This document shows, one piece after another, positions 45,499 to 54,900 of a stretch of 64,000 nucleotides of DNA. The notes under the pieces are model-generated. The model searched no databases and was not told the DNA's origin. It worked only from the letters and a program-made list of their open reading frames with translations. The DNA is from Flavobacterium sinopsychrotolerans (GTDB taxonomy: Bacteria; Bacteroidota; Bacteroidia; Flavobacteriales; Flavobacteriaceae): contig NZ_FODN01000002.1 in NCBI RefSeq assembly GCF_900110375.1, positions 286,367-350,366 of the forward strand. The letters run 5' to 3'. A program made the translations under genes and the position numbers. Each line of letters opens with the position of its first letter. Position 1 is the first letter of the stretch.

Positions 45499-45542
45499 CA
45501 AATGTACTTCTGTTTTTTAGGATAAACAGTGACAATTGTTAC
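45499..45542 (-). promoter_or_regulatory. Persulfide dioxygenase promoter with Crp/Fnr-like site
   Basis: Minus-strand -7 box TACATTTG (complement of 45499-45506) without a correctly spaced TTG. A near-perfect palindrome GTGACAATTGTTAC (45529-45542, one mismatched pair) is centred about 43 bases before the expected start. That is the class II activator position, which would explain the missing -33 element. Confidence 0.5.
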
Positions 45543-45696
45543 ATTACTGTAATTAGTATCGGAAAGATGAGCGTATCGATTGTATGATTCCGTTTCAAAT
45601 ATCAACCAAAAAAACAATACTAAAGATAATCAAAAATGTGGTTTAAACGACTATTTTCTAAAGTGAATTTTCGAAAAAAGTAAAATGGAAAATATC

Positions 45697-45755
45697 AAAA
45701 ACACCTTTTTAACTACATAAAATGGAATGGATTTATCCCAAAAAAAGGTGTTTTT
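45697..45755 (-). terminator. Terminator of Crp/Fnr gene
   Basis: Perfect 14-bp arms AAAAACACCTTTTT (45697-45710) / AAAAAGGTGTTTTT (45742-45755) with a long 31-base loop. It separates the regulator from the persulfide dioxygenase operon on the same strand. Confidence 0.6.
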
Positions 45756-45786
45756 AAAATCGATTTTCGTAGTGAATGGAACGAAT

Positions 45787-46413
45787 TTATTTTAAAAGTT
45801 CAATGTTGTTGCGGTGCAAAGCAACGATGCCGCGTTGTTCCATTTTTTTCAACAAACGGGAAATTACTTCTCTTGACGTATTCAATTCAGAGGCAATTTC
45901 CTGATGGGAAAGTTTCAATTCGTTACAACCACAAACATCGGCGTGGCGTTTCAAATAAAACTCTAAGCGTTCGTCCATGGCCCTGAAAGCGATACTATCA
46001 ATAACTTCCAGCACTTCTTCAAAACGACTTCTGTACGTATCGATAACAAATTCATACCAACTGCGGTGTTGCATCATCCACTTGTCCATCAAAGGAAGAG
46101 GAACCATGATCAATTCAACATCCTCAACGACTTTAGCCATGATTTGGCTTTTTTCATTTTTGGTGGCGCAAATCATAGAAATGGCGCAGGCTTGCCCGGG
46201 TTGCAAATAATACATAAAAAATTCTCCGCCATTTTCATCTTCGCGATAGACCTTTATTTTGCCGCTGATTACGAGTACCGTATTTTTTATATACTGACCG
46301 GTTCTCATGATTATATCGCCCGCTTTGAAGGATTGTATAGCAGCATTTGCATCAACGTCTTTGACTAATTCAGTAGAAAAGGAAGGAAATATTTTTTTTA
46401 TCGGATCAAGCAT
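45787..46413 (-). CDS. Crp/Fnr family transcriptional regulator
   Basis: A 208-residue regulator with an N-terminal cyclic-nucleotide-binding-type beta-roll (about 20-120) and a C-terminal HTH (SHQEIASELNTSREVISRLLKKME). The glycine-rich ligand loop of true CRP is degenerate, so cAMP binding is unlikely. Four cysteines occur at 76, 82, 161 and 163; none form the N-terminal Fnr iron-sulfur motif. It lies between the persulfide dioxygenase operon and a rhodanese gene, so it probably controls them, perhaps sensing persulfide or nitrosative stress through its cysteines. A long inverted repeat lies just upstream of its start. Confidence 0.88.
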   Translation of the reverse strand: MLDPIKKIFPSFSTELVKDVDANAAIQSFKAGDIIMRTGQYIKNTVLVISGKIKVYREDENGGEFFMYYLQPGQACAISMICATKNEKSQIMAKVVEDVELIMVPLPLMDKWMMQHRSWYEFVIDTYRSRFEEVLEVIDSIAFRAMDERLEFYLKRHADVCGCNELKLSHQEIASELNTSREVISRLLKKMEQRGIVALHRNNIELLK

Positions 46414-46447
46414 TTTAGTTTTTTCAATTTTTTTGTATTGTAAAAGT

Positions 46448-46485
46448 AGTCTAAAAAACTCAAAAAACAGGTCGTTTTTTAGACT
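46448..46485. repeat. Inverted repeat upstream of Crp/Fnr gene
   Basis: Perfect 12-bp arms AGTCTAAAAAAC (46448-46459) / GTTTTTTAGACT (46474-46485), 14-base centre, 35 bases upstream of the start codon. Either an operator or a leader hairpin. The same gap also contains the palindrome GAAAACGTTTTC at 46607-46618. Confidence 0.45.
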
Positions 46486-46695
46486 AAAAAGGCATACAAG
46501 TGCTTGATTGAGCGTCTGTTATTTATATATTGCCTATGGGTTTAATAGACTGTTTTTCGCAAAAATATAAGCCAAATTTATAGTTTATTGATAGTTAATG
46601 TTTTGCGAAAACGTTTTCTTATGAATATTATCTAATTTACAATAGGTGCGTTTTTTGTTCGGTAAAAACGTTGTATTTTTACAAAAAACATCATT

Positions 46696-47007
46696 ATGAA
46701 TTTAACACAAGAAGATTGGGTTTCTCAATTTGAAGCTGATGAAAATGCAGTGATTCTGGACGTGAGAACCGAAGACGAATTTAACGAAGGTTTTATAGCA
46801 AATGCCATCAATATTGATATTCATAGAGGGCAGGATTTTGTAAATGAAATTGAAACTTTGGACAAAAGTAAAAATTATTATGTGTATTGTCGCTCCGGAA
46901 TGAGAAGTGCAAAAGCCTGTGAAATAATGAATCAACTGGGTTTTGAAAATGCCTATAATCTTATCGGAGGCATTACAGAATGGGACGGCGAAGTCATTGA
47001 ACCATAA
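46696..47007 (+). CDS. Single-domain rhodanese-like protein
   Basis: A 103-residue cytosolic sulfurtransferase domain. The active-site loop is YCRSGMRSAKAC with the catalytic Cys first in the loop, preceded by the family's ILDVRTEDEFNEG segment and followed by NLIGGITEWDG. It is active-site complete, so it should carry sulfane sulfur as a Cys persulfide, passing it to thioredoxin, cyanide or other acceptors. It is transcribed divergently from the Crp/Fnr regulator and may share its control. Its own terminator follows. Confidence 0.92.
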   Translation: MNLTQEDWVSQFEADENAVILDVRTEDEFNEGFIANAINIDIHRGQDFVNEIETLDKSKNYYVYCRSGMRSAKACEIMNQLGFENAYNLIGGITEWDGEVIEP

Positions 47008-47012
47008 AACAG

Positions 47013-47036
47013 AAAGAGGCAATTGCCTCTTTTATT
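47013..47036 (+). terminator. Terminator after rhodanese gene
   Basis: Perfect 20-base palindrome AAAGAGGCAATTGCCTCTTT (47013-47032) followed by a T-rich tail. Confidence 0.75.
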
Positions 47037-47067
47037 TATTTAAATTATAAATATAATATCCTTTAGT

Positions 47068-48648
47068 ATGAGTTTAATACCAGAAGAATTTCAGATTACA
47101 TCATTATTGAATCAAGATACGTATTTAGTGGATGGCGAATTAAAAAAATGGGAAGGTCAGACAACCGCAGTTTTTTCAACGATTTCATCTACTGAGGAAT
47201 ACGGTCCAACCATATTGGGTTCGATCCCGTTTATGGGCGAAACTGAAGCGCTGGAAGCTGTCAATGCGGCCAGTGTTGCGTACAATAACGGTCAAGGATT
47301 ATGGCCTACGATGAAAGTGTCAGACCGAATCAAATGTATGGCGAATTTTGTCACTCAAATGAAAGCGACCCGAAGTGAAGTCGTTAAGTTTTTGATGTGG
47401 GAAATTGGTAAATCGTTGCCTGATTCCGAAAAAGAATTTGACAGAACCGTAGAATACATTTATGATACTATTGAAGATTATAAATTATTAGACCGAAATA
47501 GTTCTCGTTTTACCAAAAGCCAAGGAGTAAATGCTATGGTGCGTCGTGGACCTTTGGGAGTGGTTTTGTGTCTTGGACCATACAATTATCCGTTGAACGA
47601 AACCTTTGCGTTGTTGATTCCGGCATTGATTATGGGAAATACCGTTATTTTTAAACCTGCTAAACACGGCGTTTTATTAATTTCACCTTTGTTAGAAGCT
47701 TTCAGAAGCAGTTTTCCAAAGGGCGCTATCAATATTGTTTATGGTAGAGGGCGTGAGGTTGCTTCGCCAATAATGAAGTCTGGAAAAGTCGATATTTTGG
47801 CTTTGATAGGAAACAGTAAATCAGCGATTGCTTTGCAAGATCAACATCCAAATAAAAACAGATTGCGTTTAATATTAGGTTTAGAAGCTAAAAATCCAGC
47901 CATCATTTTACCAGACGCCGATTTAGATTTGGCCATTCAGGAATGCATTGCAGGAACGCTTTCATTCAATGGACAGCGTTGTACGGCATTGAAAATTTTA
48001 TACGTTCACGAAACGATTGCCGATGAATTCAACAGACGTTTTGCTGCCAAAGTAGATGCGCTTGTTTTTGGAAATCCTTGGGATAAAGCGGTTATGTTGA
48101 CTCCGCTACCGGAAAAAGAAAAACCGACTTACATTCAGGAATTAATTGATGATGCCGTCAAAAAGGGCGCAACCATCATCAATGAAAAAGGTGGCGAACA
48201 TTCTCCTAACTATATCTTTCCTGCGGTTTTGTTTCCAATAAATAAAGAAATGCGAGTGTATCACGAAGAGCAATTTGGTCCAGTGATACCAATTATGACT
48301 TTTAAAGACATTCAGGAACCCTTGAACGATATGGCCGAATCAAATTACGGGCAGCAAGTAAGTTTGTTTGGTAGCGATATCAAAACTATTGCGCCGCTTA
48401 TTGATACTTTGGTAAATTTAGTGTGCAGAGTAAACCTGAACAGTTCTTGCCAAAGAGGTCCCGACGTATATCCGTTTACAGGACGAAAAGATTCAGCTGT
48501 AGGAACGTTGAGTATTCACGATGCCTTACGTTCGTTCTCGATTAGAACTTTTGTAGCTTCAAAAGACAATGACTATAATAATGCTATTTTGCAGGAATTA
48601 TTAAACAGCAAAGAATCTAATTTCGTTAACACGGATTATACGATGTAA
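47068..48648 (+). CDS. gapN: NADP-dependent glyceraldehyde-3-phosphate dehydrogenase-type aldehyde dehydrogenase
   Basis: Aldehyde dehydrogenase of 526 residues, most like the non-phosphorylating GapN branch, which oxidises glyceraldehyde 3-phosphate to 3-phosphoglycerate while making NADPH. The catalytic Cys305 is in [10 protein letters not shown] and the general base Glu273 is in [10 protein letters not shown]; the oxyanion Asn is in GPYNYPLNE. The C-terminal [16 protein letters not shown] block (here [22 protein letters not shown]) holds the phosphate-contacting Arg typical of GapN. A broader succinate-semialdehyde-type role cannot be excluded without alignment. It lies 60 bases after the rhodanese terminator and has its own strong terminator. 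Confidence 0.85.
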   Translation: MSLIPEEFQITSLLNQDTYLVDGELKKWEGQTTAVFSTISSTEEYGPTILGSIPFMGETEALEAVNAASVAYNNGQGLWPTMKVSDRIKCMANFVTQMKATRSEVVKFLMWEIGKSLPDSEKEFDRTVEYIYDTIEDYKLLDRNSSRFTKSQGVNAMVRRGPLGVVLCLGPYNYPLNETFALLIPALIMGNTVIFKPAKHGVLLISPLLEAFRSSFPKGAINIVYGRGREVASPIMKSGKVDILALIGNSKSAIALQDQHPNKNRLRLILGLEAKNPAIILPDADLDLAIQECIAGTLSFNGQRCTALKILYVHETIADEFNRRFAAKVDALVFGNPWDKAVMLTPLPEKEKPTYIQELIDDAVKKGATIINEKGGEHSPNYIFPAVLFPINKEMRVYHEEQFGPVIPIMTFKDIQEPLNDMAESNYGQQVSLFGSDIKTIAPLIDTLVNLVCRVNLNSSCQRGPDVYPFTGRKDSAVGTLSIHDALRSFSIRTFVASKDNDYNNAILQELLNSKESNFVNTDYTM

Positions 48649-48670
48649 ATCTATTTTAATTAGAAAAGTA

Positions 48671-48710
48671 AAGCCGTCTCGTTTTTGCAATGAGACGGCT
48701 TCTATTTTTT
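48671..48710 (+). terminator. Terminator after gapN
   Basis: 10-bp stem AAGCCGTCTC (48671-48680) / GAGACGGCTT (48692-48701) with an 11-base loop, followed by a T-run. A degenerate copy of this sequence and its flanks lies at 57546-57595. Confidence 0.85.
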
Positions 48711-48794
48711 ATGGGTATGGGTTTGGAGTTAAATTTTTTTCCAAAAAACATGTAATACGTGATGTTCTTTTAAATAATTATGAAATTAACAAGG

Positions 48795-48814
48795 CTTTAC
48801 GTGAAACCGTAAAG
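48795..48814. promoter_or_regulatory. Symmetrical motif upstream of adhesin gene
   Basis: CTTTACG (48795-48801) and CGTAAAG (48808-48814) form a 7-bp inverted repeat, and CGTGAAAC-CGTAAAGA also reads as an imperfect direct repeat with 8-base period. TACATTTG at 48834-48841 may be the -7 box; no TTG is correctly spaced, so an activator bound here could be needed. Confidence 0.4.
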
Positions 48815-48902
48815 AAATGGGGAAACAATAGGTTACATTTGAAAATATTATATTTTTCTACATGAAAATGACGCTACACCTCGGTTAATTTAAGACATAA
48901 TT

Positions 48903-51900
48903 ATGAAACACTTTTACCCAATTATTTTTCTTTTCTTTTTACTGTTTTTTTTTACTTCAAATGTTCAATCGCAAACAATAAATTTAGTTCGATTTAATAA
49001 TACAGCCAATTATACATCAGGTTCCGGAGTATCTGTACTAATAAATCCTACAGGAATCTTCAATCTTGATAATAAATTCATTTTAGAATTATCAGATGTT
49101 GGAGGTAATTGGGCAAGTCCGACTATGTTAACAACTCTCGATGAATTTTATGTACCTGTTGTAAACGGAACTTTGCCAGCTACTTTAGCTGCGGGGAGTT
49201 ATAAGCTGAGAATTCGTTCTACAAATCCTGTTGTTACAATTGAAACAGGAACTTTTAATGTGGTTTCGGGAAGTGGAATAGGAATTCCGACTCTTACTTC
49301 AGCATTAACAAACAACAGCAATTTCTTTAATTGTATTAAATGTACGGAAACTCAAACTATTTTTGGTTCATTAAATAGGAGTGATGTGGCTACTGTAGGA
49401 GCAGCTTCAGGAGGGATTTCAGCATCAAATAGAAATATTGAACTTTGTGATTTCGATACTAATTTTAGTTATAGTATAAAATTAGTAGGCATTTTGGATG
49501 GAACTTCATCTAATGTAATTCATACTAGCGGGGTCTTTTCTATTCCTTCTAATTTGGGAATTGGTACTTATGTTTTCGAAATTGAAAAATCAAATAGTAC
49601 AACATCAAGTATTTTTAGTGTTATATTCTTGTTTCATGGTAATGCTACTAATTTAGGTAATTCTACGAGTGAAACTGTTTGTGTAGATGAAGAAGTAACA
49701 TTTAATATTGAAACTTCGCTTTCTGGGATTGGAAGAAATTATTTAGGATCAAAATATACTATTAATTTTGGAGACGGCTCTGATCCATTAGAATTAACAC
49801 ATGCACAGTTAATGTCTCATCCTATTTTAACCCATAAATTCCAAACAGTTTCTTGTGACAAAACAAATGGTGCTTTTACAGTTGAAAAAAAGCTATGGAA
49901 CAAAGGAATTTCAACTTCCTGTAATACTTTCGTGTTAAACGGAGGTGGGGTATCTAAAAGCGTGAATGCAAGCAAATCTCCTCAAGCAAATTTTGATTTA
50001 AAAATTAATCAATGTATTACTGATCCTATTAAAGCAATTAATACAACCGTAAAAGGTTCGTATGGTGTTGCTGGCTGTTTAAAAGAAGTATTATATAGCT
50101 GGTATTTTAAAAAACCGGGAGAATCTAATTATACATCTATTCCATCTAATAGTCCTTGGATAAACTCTATAAATGATTTAACAATACCTTCATCATTTAT
50201 AACAATTAGTGGTTGTTGGGATATAAAATTGGAAGCAGTGAATCCAGATTTGTGTCAAAGTGTTACTGAAGCAATCAAAACCATAAAAATTGAAACGGTT
50301 CTAGATCCTACATTTACCAATACGCCATCATCTCCCATTTGCCCTAATGTAGCAATTCAATTTACTGACACAACCGTAATTCCAAGTTCTGGGTGTCAAG
50401 ATTTAACTTACTCTTGGATTATAAAAAAAAATGGAGTGATTGTTACGTCAAGTGAAGTACAGGCGGTAGCACCCTCAACATTAAATTCCCCGAGTCCATT
50501 AATAAAGTTTATACAGCCGGGTATTTATACGGTAACTTTAGATATAACTAATTCTTGTGGAACTAAATCTTCTGCACCAAAAGAAATAGTTGTCAATGGT
50601 GCTCCAACGGTTAGTTTTTCTCCTGGTTCACTTTCGGTTTGTGATTTTAATTCAATTTACACGCTCGATTTTACCCAGTCCCCTAGAAAGCCTGTTTATA
50701 GTGTGGCACCTTTCACACCAAATAGTTATTTATGGATCATTAGTGGTGCAGGAGTTACAGCGGCTGATTATACTTTTACTGGAGGGACTTCCGCTACTGA
50801 TGCGTATCCTAAGATAATTTTCAATGCTTTTAAAACGTATATAATTGAGGTAAAGGTTGATGGAAATTGTATCGGATCCAATATTGCTACATTTACTTTT
50901 GCATTAAAAGAGTTACCAAATTTAATCATAAATAATCCTACTGCTGTCTGTTCGCCTTCAACCGTAGATATTACAGTGCCAGCAATAACATCGGGTTCTG
51001 AAAGCGGATTGGATTTCACGTATTGGACTGATGCATCAGCAACAATAGCATTGTCAACTCCATCAGCGATTACGGCATCTGGAACGTATTATATTAAGGG
51101 AACCAAGACAAATGGCTGTCCAGTAATAAAACCGGTTACAGTCACTGTAAATGCTTTACCTACAATAGGAGGTACTTTATATGCTTGTATTGGTGCAACT
51201 TCGCAATTATCGGGTTCAGTAACACCAACTTCAGGTAATCCTTGGATTTGTTCAGATACTAGTATAGCAACAATAAGTAGTACCGGTTTAGTTACAGCAA
51301 TAGCAATAGGTTCGACATCAATAACTTATACCAATTCAAATGGTTGTTCAAAAAGTGTAACATTTACAGTAAATGCTTTACCTTCAATTACAGGGACTTT
51401 ATCAGCATGTATCAATGCAACTTCACAATTAACGGGTTCAGTAACTGCAGCTTCGATTTCGCCTTGGTTATCGTCAAATACTACTATTGCAACGGTCAGT
51501 AATACTGGATTAGTGACTGCCAAATCAGCAGGCACAACAATAATTACCCATAAGAACTCAAATAATTGTACGGTCACTTCCACTTTTACGGTGAATGCTT
51601 TGCCAACGCTTACAGGCACTTTATCTGTTTGTGTCAACTCAACTTCGCAATTAACAGGTTCAGGAACTGCGGCTTCAAGTTTACCATGGGTATCATCAAA
51701 TATTGCAGTAGCTACAGTTAATGCTACTGGATTAGTAACAGCTGTATCGGCAGGGACTAGCGACATTACTTATACAAATTTGGATGGTTGTACAGTAAAT
51801 GTAACGTTTACAGTAAATGACTTTCCTACAATAACAGGATTGCCAAAGGGATGCGTAGGTTCTACTTTACAATTAACTGGTTCGGGCACAGTAGCTACAA

Positions 51901-54900
51901 GTTCGCCTTGGGTCTCTTCAAACCTTTCGGTTGCTACAGTTAGTGCTACAGGATTAGTTACAAGTATAGCTGTAGGAACAACAACAATTACTTATAAAAA
52001 TAGTAATAATTGTACAGTCGATTTGTTATTTACCGTAAATGAATTACCCAATTTAATTATTACAAATCCCTTAGTCGTTTGTTCTCCTGATACGGTTGAT
52101 ATATCTTCAACTGCTATAACTACAGGGTCTGATTCAGGATTGGACTTCACGTATTGGACTAATCTATCAGCAACTACAGTATTGTCAACACCATCTGCGA
52201 TTACTGCGTCAGGAACTTACTATATCAAAGGAACGAATTCGAACGGCTGTTCTATAATTAAATCCGTTTCAGTTACAATAAACCCACAACCCACAATAGG
52301 AGGTACTTTATCAGCTTGTATTGGCTTGACTTCACAATTAACAGGTTCTGCAAATGCAGCTACAACTACACCTTGGGTTTCATCAAACCTTTCTGTTGCT
52401 ACCGTGAGTGATACCGGACTGGTCACAGCAGTATCGGCAGGGACATGTGATATCACTTATGAAAATTCAAACGGTTGTATTCAAACGGTAATATTTACTG
52501 TAAATGTTAATCCAATTATTATAACCTCACAAACCCAAACGATTTGCACCAATACTTCATTTTCTATAGCTCCTTTGGATGGTAGTGGAAATATTGTACC
52601 AATAGGTACAAGCTATTCTTGGGGCGTTCCAACAGTAACAGGGGGAATTACAGGAGGTATTGCGTTAGTAAATCAAACAACGATTAGTGGGACATTAATT
52701 AATGGTACGGATGCAGTTCAAACGGCTACTTATACCGTAACACCAAAATCAGGAAATTGTAGTGGAAATCAGTTTACGGTTGTTATCACAGTTAATCCTT
52801 CTCCTAAAGTACAATTTTCCGAAGCCGATCAAGTACTATGTTCGGGAAGCGATACTTTACCAATAACCTTATCGAGTCCAACAACTGGAAATGTAACTTT
52901 TAATTGGACGGCAACTGTTCCAACGGGAATTACGGGTATAACTTCTCTGACAGGTACGAATACAATCCCAGTTCAAAATCTTAGTAATACAACAACAAAT
53001 CCGCTTATTGTAATCTTTTCATCAACTGCGACATTAGAGAATAATGGGGTTTCTTGTTCAGGGACAATATATAAATATGAAATAACCATAAACCCTCCGG
53101 CACAAGTAAATCAGCCATTGGATAAGGTTATTTGTAATAACCAAGCAGCTTCCGTAATTTTTGCTAGTGCAAATACAGGAGGAACAACAACCTATTCTTG
53201 GACAAACAGTGACAATAGCATTAATTTACCTGCTACGGGAACGGGTGATATTTCATTTACAGCTTCAAATTCAACTGTAATTCCAATAGTGGCGACTATA
53301 GTTGTAACGCCCACTTTTACTAATGGAGGAAAAAGTTGCAGTGGAACTCCAAAAACATTTACCATAACTGTGAACCCAACTTTGACGGTAGATTTACCGG
53401 ATAATCAAGAAGTTTGTAACGGTTTTTCAACAAATGCGATTGTCTTTACCAGAGCAATTCCTAATACCGTTTATAATTGGACAAATACCAATGCTACTAT
53501 TGGAATTGGAGCAAGTGGAGTAGGAAATATTCCAGTATTTACAGCAATTAACAATGGAATAAATTCAATAACTACTTCAATTACTGTAACACCAAGTTTG
53601 AACGGCTGTTTTGGATTGCCAAAAACATTTACCATAACAGTAAATCCATCACCAGCAGTTACTTTTTCTCAGCCAAATCAAGTGATTTGTTCCGGTTCCT
53701 CAAATACAAGTGTAAATTTAACCAGTACAACAGCGGGAACTGCTTTTTCATGGACCGCAATTCAACCCACAGGAATTACAGGAGTTGTAACAAGTGGAAC
53801 CAGTTCTATTCCTGTTCAAATAGTAACGAACACTACAAATGAACCTATTGTTGTTACTTATTTGGCAAAAGCCGAATTAAATACCGGAGTTAGTTGTGAG
53901 GGAGCTACTTATAGTTACACCATTACTGTCAACCCGGTACCACTGATAAATTCTCAAACTGCTACAATATGTAGTGCAAATGCTTTTAATGTTATTCCTC
54001 AAAATGGAGGTGGGACTATTGTTCCTGCAAACACGCTTTACAGTTGGAGTTCTCCTATTGTAAGTCCAATTGGAGCAATAACGGGTGGCTCAGCGCAAGG
54101 TGTGAATCAAAATTCAATTAGCCAAACACTCATTAATGTAACGGACCAATTAGCAACAGCCACTTACATGGTAACGCCTAAGTCTGGGACTTGTACAGGC
54201 ACTCCGTTTACAGTAGTGATTACCGTAAATCCATCTGCAAAGGTTGCATTTTCTGAGGAAAATCAGGCTATTTGTACAGGAACCAATACTTTACCGGTTG
54301 TTTTAACTAGTGCAACTACTGGAAATGTAACTTTTAATTGGATAGCTAATGTTCCGGCAGGAATTACGGGTGTTACTTCTTTAACAGGTACGAATACGAT
54401 CCCAGTTCAGAATCTGATTAATACAACAACAAGTCCGCTAATTGTAACCTATACCTCTACTGCTACATTAGATAATAATGGGGTTTCATGTAAGGGAGCA
54501 CTATTTATTTATTCTATAATGGTTTACGCACCAATAGTCATCACTACAAATGAAGAAAAGGATATTACTTGTTTTGGGGATGCTGACGGAAAAATTGCTG
54601 TTACCGTAACAGGAGGAACGACGAACTATAATTATATTTGGACTAAAGATAATTCACCATTTGCAACCACAGAAGATATCTCTAATTTAATTCCGGGAGT
54701 ATATACTGTTACCGTTTCAGACACTAATAATTGTGGTCCCGAAACAGCCACTTTCACGATAACCCAACCGCCAGTTTTAGCCTTAAATTGGGTTGGTCAA
54801 ACGGATGTTTTGTGTTACGGAGTAGCAACGGGAGCAATAACAGTAAGTACAGTAGGGGGAACCCCAATCGAAATAACACCAGGTAATTTTGATTATAAAT

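Noticed and set aside
51326..52456. Antisense open frames inside the adhesin repeats
   Set aside because: They follow from the repetitive Thr/Val/Ser codons of the adhesin read on the opposite strand and repeat with the same period.
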